Assembly: GCA_965246935.1 (NCBI GenBank)
Contig: CBDFGC010000008.1
Span: 620,001-684,000 of the forward strand
Direction of reading: 5' to 3'
DNA from: JAZKFT01 sp965246935
GTDB lineage: Bacteria; Bacteroidota; Bacteroidia; Chitinophagales; Chitinophagaceae
Length of the DNA: 64,000 nt
Every line of letters starts with the position of its first letter. Position 1 is the first letter of the stretch. The translations under genes were made by a program, and so were the position numbers. Shown in pieces: positions 37,400 to 46,194 of this stretch. Below the pieces are notes generated by a model that saw only the letters and a program-made list of their open reading frames with translations, was not told where the DNA came from and did no database searches.

Positions 37400-38782
37400 T
37401 TATTTTTCGGTGAATGATACTTCTAATTGTTCCAGTGTTTTGCCTTTGGTTTCAGGAACCTTTACATACAAGTACCCCCAATAAATTACACACAGGGCTG
37501 AAAACAAAAGAAGCGTATTTGATACGCCGAAGCGTTCGTTTAATAAAGGGAACGTGAAGCTTGCTAAAAAATCGGCCAGCCATAGAATAAGTGTACTAAA
37601 AGAAAGGGCAAGTCCTCGTATCCGGTTGGGAAATATTTCGGAAAGCACTACCCAGGTTACCGCACCAAGACTTGCCGAAAAACCTGCGATATACAATACC
37701 AAAAAAATTAATACGATATAAGACTGGAAATACTGAAATTTAAAACAAAGTGATACGCCAATAAGCGACACTGCCATATCGATACATCCGCTGATCAGCA
37801 ATTTTTTACGGCCGGCTTTATCAACCAGCCAAATGGCTAACAGGGTTGCAAAAAACATAATGACACCGATAACGATTGTTTGTAACAGTGCATTAGCGGC
37901 CGATACCCCCGTAAGCTTAAATATCTCCGGTGCATAATAAAGAATAGCATTAATACCCGTTACCTGCTGAAAGATGGCAATCAGGCAGCCCATAAAAAAA
38001 ACAGTGCGGTAAGCTGGCGAAACCAGCTCTTTTATTTTTACTGCCTGTTGGTTGGAAAAGCTGTTGGCGATGGCTTCCGATTCACCTTGGGCATATACAT
38101 TACCGCCAATTTTTTTTAAAAGTGAAGTTGCTTTTTCTACCTGCTTTTGGGCGATTAGCCACCGTGGTGTTTCGGGCACAAAAAAAAGGCAAACAAAAAA
38201 CAGAAGGGCAGGAATCGATTGTGAGGCAAACATCCATCGCCAGCCGTTTTCCCCCGTTCCGGACAGTATATAATTGGCTATGTAGGCAAGTAAAATGCCG
38301 ATGACAATAGCCAACTGGTAAAGCGATACCATGCGGCCCCGCAAAGAAGCCGGCACCGTTTCGGCAATATACATGGGTACTACCATGGCCGCTGCACCAA
38401 CTGCAAACCCACCTAAAATTCTAAACGTTATAAATAAGGTTAGCGATGTTGATAAGGCAACGCCAACTCCTGTAACGGCAAACAGAAAAGCACACCATTT
38501 TAAAACAGTTTTCCGTCCAAATAAATCGGCTGATTTTCCGGCGATGATGGCACCAAGGGCACATCCAATGAGAATAGAACTTACCGCCCAGCCAAGCATA
38601 AAATCGCTCAATTGAAAATAAGGTTTTATGAAGGCGATGGCGCCGGAAATAATCGCCGTATCAAAACCAAATAATAATCCGCCGAGGGCCGCTACCATGC
38701 TAATCAACAAAACATATTGGTTGTTGATAATAACATTTTTAACCGCTGTATCTGGTAAAGGACCTTCTAAAATAATGGGCAT
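37400..38782 (-). CDS. MFS sugar porter (sugar/H+ symporter)
   Basis: A 460-residue protein with 12 membrane helices. It shows the sugar-porter signatures in order: ALGGLLFGFDTAIISGA in helix 1, ADLFGRK in loop 2-3, RILGGFAVGAAAMVVPMYIAE, PASLRGRMVSLYQLAIVIG, VPETPRWL, and QVTGINAILYYAPEIF in helix 7. The C-terminal VPETKGKTLEQLE closes the family pattern. It is related to XylE/GalP-type symporters and should bring a monosaccharide into the cytoplasm. It is transcribed divergently from an AraC regulator (39253) across a 470-base gap with two inverted repeats. A decayed paralogue lies at 45762-46064. Confidence 0.95.
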   Translation of the reverse strand: MPIILEGPLPDTAVKNVIINNQYVLLISMVAALGGLLFGFDTAIISGAIAFIKPYFQLSDFMLGWAVSSILIGCALGAIIAGKSADLFGRKTVLKWCAFLFAVTGVGVALSTSLTLFITFRILGGFAVGAAAMVVPMYIAETVPASLRGRMVSLYQLAIVIGILLAYIANYILSGTGENGWRWMFASQSIPALLFFVCLFFVPETPRWLIAQKQVEKATSLLKKIGGNVYAQGESEAIANSFSNQQAVKIKELVSPAYRTVFFMGCLIAIFQQVTGINAILYYAPEIFKLTGVSAANALLQTIVIGVIMFFATLLAIWLVDKAGRKKLLISGCIDMAVSLIGVSLCFKFQYFQSYIVLIFLVLYIAGFSASLGAVTWVVLSEIFPNRIRGLALSFSTLILWLADFLASFTFPLLNERFGVSNTLLLFSALCVIYWGYLYVKVPETKGKTLEQLEVSFTEK

Positions 38783-38821
38783 GAGAAGTAAAAATTATTT
38801 TATTGTTTCTATAAAAACCAT

Positions 38822-38840
38822 AGTACAGTGTTAACCAAAT
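38822..38840 (-). promoter_or_regulatory. Shared motif upstream of sugar porter
   Basis: On the minus strand ATTTGGTTAACACTGTACT lies 40 bases before the sugar-porter start. It matches 17 of 19 positions with the sequence at 8652-8670, upstream of the cytosolic Gfo/Idh/MocA gene. The TTTG could be part of a Bacteroidota -33 box overlapping an operator half-site. Confidence 0.4.
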
Positions 38841-38855
38841 AACCTTAAAAGATAC

Positions 38856-38881
38856 TGCGGTTTGTGTCCTTACAAACCGCA
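38856..38881. promoter_or_regulatory. 10-bp inverted repeat upstream of sugar porter
   Basis: Arms TGCGGTTTGT (38856-38865) and ACAAACCGCA (38872-38881) are exact complements with a six-base spacer. The position, about 75 bases upstream of the transporter start in the divergent promoter region, fits an operator. It lacks a T-tract, so it is less likely a terminator. Confidence 0.45.
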
Positions 38882-39111
38882 ATTCGGAAGTTCAATTTCT
38901 ATCATCACTATTATTAATACAGGCATAGCCGGCGAGCTTCATAAACGATGTATTTTTAAATAAAAAATCGTTTAAGCAGGTATAATCAGCTTGGAGAAGT
39001 TTGCCTATAAACACTACTGTAAAAAATAAGTCCGATACAAAAATGAATGACATGATACCATAGTCCGGCAACACAGGCACTGCCGTTTTTGGTTATGTTG
39101 GCGTAACAAAT

Positions 39112-39139
39112 TTTGTAAACAATCGTTGTTATTTACAAA
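39112..39139. promoter_or_regulatory. 8-bp inverted repeat upstream of AraC regulator 1
   Basis: TTTGTAAA (39112-39119) and TTTACAAA (39132-39139) are exact complements separated by 12 bases. They lie about 115 bases before the AraC start, between the divergent AraC and sugar-porter genes. The spacing suits a dimeric regulator, but AraC sites are often direct repeats, so the binding factor is uncertain. Confidence 0.35.
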
Positions 39140-39252
39140 TACATAATTACATACAAAAAAATCCACAGGCATTTACTTTCTTATTAAAAACTAAAACTAT
39201 TTTACTAAATTGAAGCCTCGTTTTTAATTACGACCCGTAAAATTGTTTTACA

Positions 39253-40107
39253 ATGAAACCATTCATACAAAAACTCCCTCTTGCTACCGATACCTCGTTT
39301 ATTGCAAAAACGTTTCGCACACCGCACTTTGAGGTATCATGGCACCAGCATATTGAATATGAACTGATCCTGTTTACGGAAGGAAACGGAATGTGTTTTA
39401 TAGGCAATCATGTAGGTGAATTTAAGACCGGTGATATTTTTTTTATCGGCAGTAATGTTCCGCACACCTTTCAAAAAAAAGATGAACAACAAATAGCAAG
39501 TGCGGTTGTAGTGCAGTTTACCGGTTTTTTTTGGGGTAAGGATTTCCTGAACATTCCTGAAAATAGCAAGCTAAATGAATTGTTCATCCTCTCCATGAAA
39601 GGGCTTAAAATAGAGGGGAAAATCAAACCAATCCTTGGTGGTTTAATAGCAGACTTAGAAATGGCAAAGGGATTTTCCCGTATTTGCCTTTTATGTAATT
39701 GCCTGCAGGTAATAATAGAAGAAAAGCAAAAGCGGCCGCTTTCCACAAGGCAAATGAGCACACTGAACGACAAGTATAAAAAGCGCCTTGATAAAACTTT
39801 TGATTACACCATTAGCAACTTTCAGCAACCCATCTCCCTGCAGGATATTTCAAAAATCACTAACATGAGTGTGACAGCTTTTTGCAGCTACTTTAAAAAG
39901 AGCACAAAAAAATCGTATGTAGAGTTCCTAAATGAAATCCGTGTTGGTTATGCCTGCCAGCTTTTGCAGGATACCGATAAGCCGATTGTTGATATTTGCT
40001 ACGAGAGTGGCTTTAACACGACAGTCAATTTTAATAAGCAGTTTCTAAAGATAAAAAAAACAACGCCCAGGCAGTTTCGAAATGAGTTTGCTACACGGTT
40101 AGTATAA
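39253..40107 (+). CDS. AraC-family regulator with cupin sensor domain (copy 1)
   Basis: A 284-residue protein. The N-terminal cupin domain (about 20-95) has VSWHQHIEYELILFTEG and VGEFKTGDIFFIGSNVPHTF, with the His/Glu pocket of sugar-sensing AraC proteins. The C-terminal double helix-turn-helix (about 185-280) has ISLQDISKITNMSVTAFCSYF and VDICYESGFNTTVNFNKQF, then TPRQFR. It is divergent from the MFS sugar porter and probably activates it in response to a sugar. It is a clear paralogue of the AraC gene at 46195-47043, with identical or near-identical stretches around FIGNHVG, GDIFF and SYFKK. Confidence 0.93.
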   Translation: MKPFIQKLPLATDTSFIAKTFRTPHFEVSWHQHIEYELILFTEGNGMCFIGNHVGEFKTGDIFFIGSNVPHTFQKKDEQQIASAVVVQFTGFFWGKDFLNIPENSKLNELFILSMKGLKIEGKIKPILGGLIADLEMAKGFSRICLLCNCLQVIIEEKQKRPLSTRQMSTLNDKYKKRLDKTFDYTISNFQQPISLQDISKITNMSVTAFCSYFKKSTKKSYVEFLNEIRVGYACQLLQDTDKPIVDICYESGFNTTVNFNKQFLKIKKTTPRQFRNEFATRLV

Positions 40108-40140
40108 TAAAAGCTATTTTAATTTGAATAAAGCTGGTTG

Positions 40141-40746
40141 TTACTTGAAAATCAGCGTTAGTAAGATAAGAAAACTATAAAATTGGTGGTTGGTAAAAAA
40201 CGTTTTTAAATGTCCCAGCGCCCTTGACATGTGGGTTTTTACCGTTAGCGGAGATATATTCAGATGTTCAGCAATTTGTACATACGAAAGCTTTTCTTCC
40301 CGGGCCAACTGATAAACTTTAAGCTGATTGCCGGATAAAGATTTTAATGCTTTGCTTAGTAAAAGCTGGCATTCAGCGTCCCTGATTTTTTCCGCAGTCG
40401 AATCATCTTCTATATCCTGAACCAGCTTTAAACGGTTGAAAGTTTTATATTCATTGGCTACTTTCTTCAACCTGTTGATGGTATTATTTTTAGCTACAGT
40501 ATACAGCCATGCTTCAATGGGAGTACCGGCTTTTATCTTCTCTCTTTCCAACCACAGCTTCATAAATACATCCTGCACTACTTCCTCAGCAGTAACTTCT
40601 GACCTTAAATAGCGCATAGCCACCTGATAGATACGATTGTGGTGCTGGTCGTAAATTAATTTGAACGCATCTTCACTATTAGCAGCAAGCAATGTTAGCA
40701 GCTCGGCATCATTGCAGGGAAAAATTTGTTGAGATAAATGTTGCAT
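40141..40746 (-). CDS. ECF RNA polymerase sigma factor (Bacteroidota FecI-like)
   Basis: A 201-residue protein. Region sigma-2 (about 28-95) has FKLIYDQHHNRIYQVAMRYL and AEEVVQDVFMKLWLEREKI. Region sigma-4 (about 135-185) has LSGNQLKVYQLAREEKLSYVQIAEHLNISPLTVKTHMSRAL. A hydrophobic C-terminal tail (SFLILLTLIF) is seen in many Bacteroidota ECF factors. These factors normally pair with FecR and SusC. No anti-sigma gene is adjacent, and the FecR in this window is 12.5 kb away, so the partnership is inferred. The gene overlaps nothing and is tail-to-tail with AraC copy 1. A perfect LacI-type palindrome lies 270 bases upstream. Confidence 0.95.
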   Translation of the reverse strand: MQHLSQQIFPCNDAELLTLLAANSEDAFKLIYDQHHNRIYQVAMRYLRSEVTAEEVVQDVFMKLWLEREKIKAGTPIEAWLYTVAKNNTINRLKKVANEYKTFNRLKLVQDIEDDSTAEKIRDAECQLLLSKALKSLSGNQLKVYQLAREEKLSYVQIAEHLNISPLTVKTHMSRALGHLKTFFTNHQFYSFLILLTLIFK

Positions 40747-41255
40747 ACCGTCGTTTATAAATAAGATGAAGCGTTGTATCCTTTGGCGAAACTAAAAACG
40801 TGTAAGGGCTTTCTGAAACAGTTGATAGCAGGTGCAGCGGAATAAGGTTTAATTATTCTAATACCAATTTAAAATAAGGGGTATAACAGGTAAAAGCTGC
40901 TACAGAAAATAAGGGTAAGGTTCGGCATAAAACGAAACGGGCAGGCGTGTATTTGTAACCCGTGGTGAGCAATCTTTTTTTCATAAGCAAATCGTTTTTA
41001 AATCGTCGGAAGTTTTGCTAAAACGTTTTAGCAAGCCTAAGAACCGCATACAATATTAGAACCTTTTTGAAATACAACAAATTATTTTATAAAAATCAAA
41101 CCGCTTCTTTACAATAAGTTTACGAACCAGGCGATGTGTTTTAAAAACAAATTGCTGCCAAATTGAAGAAATGTTTTCAGAACCCTGGCGGTACCTTTAG
41201 CCAGATACCATCTGAAACTTTAAATCTTCAACAAGGCAATAAGCAACATCGAAAC
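40747..41255. other. Noncoding region between ECF sigma factor and LacI genes
   Basis: This 509-base gap contains no credible gene. Its one strong feature is the palindrome at 41015-41034. Both flanking genes read on the minus strand, so it should contain the sigma-factor promoter. Confidence 0.55.
41015..41034. promoter_or_regulatory. Perfect 20-bp LacI-type operator
   Basis: TTGCTAAAACGTTTTAGCAA is a perfect palindrome centred on CG, the classic form of sites bound by LacI/GalR dimers. A LacI-family gene ends 222 bases to the right (41256). The next gene on the minus strand is the ECF sigma factor, whose start is 269 bases to the left. The operator could therefore control the sigma factor, an unseen transcript or LacI readthrough. 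Confidence 0.72.
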
Positions 41256-42263
41256 TCAGGTTGAAGACCGTTCTATAATTTTTACCGGAAGTAGTATCTT
41301 TCGCTCATTTACTGGTGTTGTAGCATTTAAAAACCCCATTAATATGCTTACAGCTGTTTTTGCTATTTGCTCTACAGGCTGTTCTATTACCGTAATAGAA
41401 GGGGTATGCAAATCGAAAATTTCATTATCATCAAAGCAAAGAACAGCCAGATGTTCAGGTATTTTTAAATTCAGATTTCTGATGCTTTTCAATCCGAAAA
41501 CACCCAAATAATTTGTAGCAAACACTACCGCATCCAGTTGTGGATTTTTTATTAAAAATGCTTGTATTCTTGCCACTGCGTCCTCATTTTTTGTTTCAAA
41601 TGGTACAGATAAAATATATTTTTTACTATGCGGAAGTTGATGTTCCTGCAATGTTTGTTCCCATCCTTTCCGCCTGTCGCTTATTTGTACTTTATCCTGG
41701 TTAATTGTTACGTAACCAATATTTTTATAGCCTTTTGTTATCAATAGCTCAACGCCAGCCTTCATTCCCAAAAAATTATTTACAATCACATAAGGCACTT
41801 CGGAATCTTTCATGTATCCGTCCATTAATACTACCGGCCTTTTATGTTTAATTAATTTAAGTATATCTTCTTCCATACCCGGAACAGGCGTTATCAGATA
41901 ACCATCCATCTGCTGGTTATATAAAGTCTGAAGTAAACCCTTTCCTTTTTTCAGGTCATTTTCCGTACTGCAATACACTACATTGTAGCCATATTCTTTC
42001 GCTTCATTCTCAATAGTTTTAGCCAGGGAACTGAAAAAATGATTGGAAATATCTTCCACAATCAGCCCCAGGGTTTTTGTTTGGCCGGTACGTAAGCCTA
42101 CCGCTACCTGGTTGGGGTAATAGCCAAGCCGTTCCGCAGCTTCTTCAATCCTTTTTGCTAATTGATCACTGATCCTTTTACTTTTTGATTTTCCATTCAG
42201 CACAAAAGAAACGGATGAAATAGAAGTATTAACCGTCCTTGCAATTTCTTTTATAGATACCAT
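41256..42263 (-). CDS. LacI/GalR-family transcriptional regulator
   Basis: A 335-residue protein. The N-terminal helix-turn-helix is VSIKEIARTVNTSISSVSFVLNGKSKSKRIS, followed by the hinge LGYYPNQVAVGLRTGQT (about 46-62). The periplasmic-binding-protein-like ligand domain holds TLGLIVEDISNHFFSSLA, VVLMDGY, NIGYVTI and LAVLCFDDNEIFDLHTPSITVIEQP. It should bind a sugar effector and repress or activate carbohydrate genes. The next genes upstream are GH2 and PhyH, in the same direction but 376 bases away. A perfect palindrome suited to this family is at 41015-41034. Confidence 0.95.
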   Translation of the reverse strand: MVSIKEIARTVNTSISSVSFVLNGKSKSKRISDQLAKRIEEAAERLGYYPNQVAVGLRTGQTKTLGLIVEDISNHFFSSLAKTIENEAKEYGYNVVYCSTENDLKKGKGLLQTLYNQQMDGYLITPVPGMEEDILKLIKHKRPVVLMDGYMKDSEVPYVIVNNFLGMKAGVELLITKGYKNIGYVTINQDKVQISDRRKGWEQTLQEHQLPHSKKYILSVPFETKNEDAVARIQAFLIKNPQLDAVVFATNYLGVFGLKSIRNLNLKIPEHLAVLCFDDNEIFDLHTPSITVIEQPVEQIAKTAVSILMGFLNATTPVNERKILLPVKIIERSST

Positions 42264-42639
42264 AATTTCATTATTTTATCTACAAGCGTTGGCTTACCGC
42301 TGCTCGTTTTTAATACTGCTTACGGTGCGTAATGTATACACGAATTGAAGAAAAGACTATCGCTATATTACAGAGAGTGCTAATACCGACATCCGGATGC
42401 GTTAAAGCCAAGCCTGATCTGACCTGTTTCCGGATTTTATAGTTTTTTCTTTTGTTGTTTTGCTTGTGACGCTGTTCAGTTGAAACAGGTGACAACTTAT
42501 TCAGGTAACCTTTGATTAAGAATGGGCAGGATTTACCTACTGGCATTAGCTACGGTTAATATATGGCGGGCCTGCTTATGGCAAAGTATAAAAAGCGGCA
42601 CCGGATAAGTACCAGGCATTTACTAGAACATCATCAACG
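42264..42639. other. Intergenic region between LacI and GH2 genes
   Basis: No gene, tRNA or clear hairpin was recognised in these 376 bases. A 78-codon minus-strand frame has a basic, low-information translation with no family resemblance. The LacI promoter probably lies here. Confidence 0.4.
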
Positions 42640-44868
42640 TTACTCCACCGGAATTTCCCGGATGCTCTTTACAAACTTTCCCTTTGTCATTTCCAACACT
42701 GCCTCCACAATATAAATGCCTTTTGCATCGGGCACCGTGCAAGGCAGGATTAGTTTGGTAGCACCATAAGCCGGTATATAAACAGGTGACCTGTTTTTTA
42801 CTAAAATTTTATCTGCCTTTACAATCCGTATTTCTACCGGTCCACGCCAATCGGTTTGAAGGTCATTGATGGCAAGGATTGAAAATTCGTGTAACCGGCC
42901 TCCGGTAAGGCTTTTGCCCCATTCGTCCAACATCAGTCCCACAGGTGAAAAAGCATCGGGCATGTATTTTAAAAACTGGGGTTCGTACTGTAATTGCGCT
43001 ACGTTTAGAAAATGGTCGCTGGTTTGGCCACTGTCCCTTGAATAGCCCAGGGCCGTAAAATGCAATACACCTGCTACCTGCCGGTGGCAACGCCAAAATT
43101 CTGTTTCGGCCGATAGGTACATAGCGTAAACGTGACGGCGTTCATCTGCCGAAGCACCGTTACCCAGGAGATTGTGATAAAGGTTTCGGGTAAGTGTGGT
43201 GGGACTGCCATCACGGTTTAACCATAACCAACCGTACTCGTTGATAATAACGGCATGTGAACCATCATTCAGAAATTCGTTGCCTTGCGGCCTCACCGGT
43301 TGACCGGGTATGTCTTTTAATTTAAAGGAAGGGTTTTGGAAATGATAAGGATGCGATTCGTGTATATCACCTGCTTCGCGGAGGGTGGAATAGCCGTTGT
43401 CCCAGGGGCGGTTGCTCAGGTCTAAATGTCTTACCTGCTGCACAGCTTTTGCCGTTTCCTCAGTGGCGCTATAGGTTTCGTTGCCGGCATCCCAAATAGC
43501 TACGCAGGGATGGTTCCAATGGTCATGCATCCATTCGGTATATTGCCTCACCAGTTCGTCCGCCGCCAATTCTTTTGGCCATACCGACCAATTTTTACCA
43601 CCATACCAAACAGGAAATTCGTCTTGTATCAGAAAGCCTTCTTCATCAGCAATGTTGTACCACTCTTCCGGCGGAAAACCGATGCAGTAACGCAGGCTGT
43701 TCCAATGAAATTTTTTGAAACTTTTGTGCAGGTTGCGCACCCACTCAGCGTTCCAGGGCAGGGAACCGCAGGCTTCATCTTCAAAAAAACGCAAAAGGGT
43801 CACATTGCTGCCCCGCATGAAATAAGGCTTTCCGTTAAGCCTTGCTTGTTTGGTAACGGTGTCCATATAAAACTCCCGCATTCCAAAGCGGCAACTGTAT
43901 TCATCCGTCGCCGTGCTTACCTGAAGGTTATATAGAAATGGCTCCTCCGGCGACCATAACCTGCTATCTTTTATTGGCACTGAAACGGTAAAAATATTGG
44001 CCTTGTTAGTTGCTGAAAGTATTACGTCTTTTACAAGCGTAGCCACTATTCGTTTGGAAATACGTTCCGATACTACAAATTGTAAGGTGGTATTATTCAT
44101 CCCGCCAATTCCTTCCAACGCTACCTGCACTTTTATGTTGGCCGTACGAATATCAGGCGCCACTTGTACTGATACAATGTGCGGCGTACCGGATAAAATA
44201 ATTTCTACCTTGTCATAGATGCCGGGAATGTAGCGGTCTTTTTCATAATCAAATCCATCGGGCATGGACCGGGGCAAAGCACCTCTGTCTGCTCCTACTC
44301 TTATCAGCAGTTCATTGTCGCCTTTTTTAAGCGCCTGCTGCACATCAAAATAACCGGAGGTAAACGAAGGCAGGTGTTCGCCCAAATCAACGCCGTTCAA
44401 AATGGCTTTGGCGCCAAACATGGCCTTGGCTATCCGCAATACGGCAACTGCGGGAACTTCCGTTTCCAATCTAAAATTCCGCTTGTACCAGAATGCCTCA
44501 CGCAAGGTGTCCTTTATCAGTTTACTTCGCTCCAGGTTGGTTGCAGTGGGCGGATAATTGGCCTTAGGGCCTACGTTGGCAAATGCAGGCGTAGCCAGGG
44601 TGACCAATCCGGGCACGGGTACTTTGTGCAGGAACAACGAAGGCGTTTTGCTCATACTCCCTTCTGCAATTGCCCACATACCGTTTAAAGAAATGGTCTT
44701 TCGCTTAATGTTTTGCTGCGCTGCTGCCGTCAGGTAAAAAATAGTCAGCATTAGTAACGCAACAATGCGTTTGCCTGCCGGGTATCGGAAGTATAAGGTT
44801 GTTTCTTTCGTTTCACTTTTATTCATAAAAGGATAGATGGGCTTTACTCCTGGTTTCAATCGCAGCAT
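42640..44868 (-). CDS. GH2-family glycoside hydrolase (beta-galactosidase/mannosidase-like)
   Basis: A 742-residue secreted protein. The likely real start is the internal ATG at 44826 (MNKSET), which puts the hydrophobic signal peptide (about 35-50, ALLMLTIFYLTAAAQ) near the N-terminus. The sugar-binding jelly roll (about 85-230, FWYKRNFRL, AKAMFGAKAILNGVDLG) is followed by an immunoglobulin-like domain and a TIM-barrel. The acid/base motif is WDAGNET (459-465, Glu464) and the nucleophile INEYGW (542-547, Glu544). The substrate among beta-galactosides, mannosides and glucuronides cannot be told. The gene begins three bases after the PhyH gene, so the two are one operon. Confidence 0.9.
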   Translation of the reverse strand: MLRLKPGVKPIYPFMNKSETKETTLYFRYPAGKRIVALLMLTIFYLTAAAQQNIKRKTISLNGMWAIAEGSMSKTPSLFLHKVPVPGLVTLATPAFANVGPKANYPPTATNLERSKLIKDTLREAFWYKRNFRLETEVPAVAVLRIAKAMFGAKAILNGVDLGEHLPSFTSGYFDVQQALKKGDNELLIRVGADRGALPRSMPDGFDYEKDRYIPGIYDKVEIILSGTPHIVSVQVAPDIRTANIKVQVALEGIGGMNNTTLQFVVSERISKRIVATLVKDVILSATNKANIFTVSVPIKDSRLWSPEEPFLYNLQVSTATDEYSCRFGMREFYMDTVTKQARLNGKPYFMRGSNVTLLRFFEDEACGSLPWNAEWVRNLHKSFKKFHWNSLRYCIGFPPEEWYNIADEEGFLIQDEFPVWYGGKNWSVWPKELAADELVRQYTEWMHDHWNHPCVAIWDAGNETYSATEETAKAVQQVRHLDLSNRPWDNGYSTLREAGDIHESHPYHFQNPSFKLKDIPGQPVRPQGNEFLNDGSHAVIINEYGWLWLNRDGSPTTLTRNLYHNLLGNGASADERRHVYAMYLSAETEFWRCHRQVAGVLHFTALGYSRDSGQTSDHFLNVAQLQYEPQFLKYMPDAFSPVGLMLDEWGKSLTGGRLHEFSILAINDLQTDWRGPVEIRIVKADKILVKNRSPVYIPAYGATKLILPCTVPDAKGIYIVEAVLEMTKGKFVKSIREIPVE

Positions 44869-44871
44869 TTT

Positions 44872-45750
44872 TCAAACAACCGGTTTTATTTTAAGCACTT
44901 CGGGCCGCAGATAAGGTTTGTTGGCTTCCACTGTTCCTTTGTAAGCATAAGGGTCGGTACCGGCTATTAACAGTACATCCCGCAAGTCTTCGGTGGGAGG
45001 CAGCTTGCCGTCCTGATCCCAGGGCAACATACTTTCGGCGCTCATGTAATGATTGACCAACGCCGTACGAAAACAATCAGTTGTTTGGTTGCGCAAAGAA
45101 CTATGTAGCACATATCCGTTGAAGAAAACCACTGCCCCTTTCTTCACTTCTACCGGAATGATCTGGTTTTTCTCATAACCGGAAACATCTACCGTATCCA
45201 CATCCGCATATTCGTTACTGCTGTTATCTACCCTTGGCATAATGAAGCCCGGCTTTTGCGAACCGGGAATAATCCACAGGCAACCATTCTCTATCGTTGC
45301 ATCATCAATGGCTATCCATACACCAACAAGCGATTTATCCCGTGTAGGTATATAAAACTCATCCTGGTGCCAGCTTTGCCCGGCCTTGCCCGGTGCTTTT
45401 ACAAACAACATACTTTGCATGCACTTCACATTTGGACTGACAATTTTTTGTAGAATAGAAACCACACCTTTTTGAAACAGATACTCCTTTATTACCGTTG
45501 ACAGTTTGTGTGGAAAATGAATTGCTACGTATTTCTTCAACACGTCGTCATCGCTTTCAACAGCCGCTGTTCGGATCAGGCCGTCAACAGAGCCTCGTTC
45601 GCCTTTAAAAATTTTGGCGGTTTCGCTTTTTAGCTCTGCTATCTCTTCCGGCAAGAACAGGGCAGGTGCAACGAGGTAGCCATTATTCTGATAATGCAGG
45701 ATGTTTTCATCGGTAATTCCTTCGGCAGTAACAAAAGATGCCTTGTTCAT
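44872..45750 (-). CDS. Phytanoyl-CoA dioxygenase (PhyH) family protein
   Basis: A 292-residue protein of the Fe(II)/2-oxoglutarate oxygenase fold. GQSWHQDEFYIPTRDKSLVGVW (about 138-159) contains the HxD metal motif, and GYVLHSSLRN near residue 213 the distal His. The stretch IENGCLWIIPGSQ is typical of PhyH. No signal peptide is visible. PhyH proteins hydroxylate fatty-acyl, alkaloid or other small substrates. Here the gene sits between a sugar-porter remnant (11 bases upstream) and a GH2 hydrolase (three bases downstream), so the substrate may be linked to a glycoside. Confidence 0.9.
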   Translation of the reverse strand: MNKASFVTAEGITDENILHYQNNGYLVAPALFLPEEIAELKSETAKIFKGERGSVDGLIRTAAVESDDDVLKKYVAIHFPHKLSTVIKEYLFQKGVVSILQKIVSPNVKCMQSMLFVKAPGKAGQSWHQDEFYIPTRDKSLVGVWIAIDDATIENGCLWIIPGSQKPGFIMPRVDNSSNEYADVDTVDVSGYEKNQIIPVEVKKGAVVFFNGYVLHSSLRNQTTDCFRTALVNHYMSAESMLPWDQDGKLPPTEDLRDVLLIAGTDPYAYKGTVEANKPYLRPEVLKIKPVV

Positions 45751-45761
45751 ATGCTTTATTT

Positions 45762-46064
45762 TTAAAGATGGTTCCCATTTCTTCTAATGATTTTGAGTAA
45801 GCGGGTGTACATATAGGTAAAGGTGATGGCACCAATAGTACAGCCGGTTAATACACCGTCTACCGCCCCGCCAGGGCTGTGTTCATTCAAGCCAAAACAG
45901 GCAGCGATAAAAAGAATGGTTCCGAAAATAATGAGCGTGTTATAACCAAACAGTAACCTGCCCAAAGCCACAATGGCACTGAATTGTAGCAGGAAGCCCC
46001 GGGTTGAAGGAATACGTTGCGGAAGACGTATTTTGTTTGGAAGCGATGTACTGATTGTATTCAT
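45762..46064 (-). pseudogene. Truncated MFS sugar-porter remnant
   Basis: The 100-residue product aligns by eye with the first two helices of the sugar porter at 37400-38782: IVALGRLLFGYNTLIIFGTI against MVAALGGLLFGFDTAIISGA, then AVDGVLTGCTIGAI against AVSSILIGCALGAI. After the second helix the match ends. The loop 2-3 DxFGRK motif is gone and the frame stops, leaving about 20 percent of a transporter. Key residues have changed (Asp to Asn in GFDT). It is divergent from AraC copy 2, just as the intact porter is divergent from AraC copy 1, so it is best read as a decayed duplicate. A functional small membrane protein is less likely. Confidence 0.75.
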
Positions 46065-46194
46065 ATTGCTTTGAATCGTTAGCGGTGTAAATTATTTTAG
46101 CTGCCGGAAGGTGCAGACCACTATTTTATTTAAAAAGTACACTTTATTAATAAATGACACCAAATAATTGAATGATAGGGTTTAATATTGTTGC

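Larger units (their letters stand above)
38783..39252. other. Divergent promoter region between sugar porter and AraC gene
   Basis: This 470-base gap carries two inverted repeats (38856-38881 and 39112-39139) and the shared motif at 38822-38840. No gene is credible. A 62-codon minus-strand frame (38892-39080) overlaps it without family features. The region should hold both divergent promoters. Confidence 0.5.

Noticed and set aside
38856..38881. Hairpin considered as a terminator
   Set aside because: No T-tract follows on either strand and it lies upstream of a start, so an operator is the better reading.
38892..39080. 62-codon minus-strand frame in the divergent AraC/porter gap
   Set aside because: It lies in a region expected to hold two promoters, and the translation matches nothing recognisable.
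42310..42546. 78-codon minus-strand frame between LacI and GH2 genes
   Set aside because: The product is basic with no motif, and the stretch probably contains the LacI promoter.
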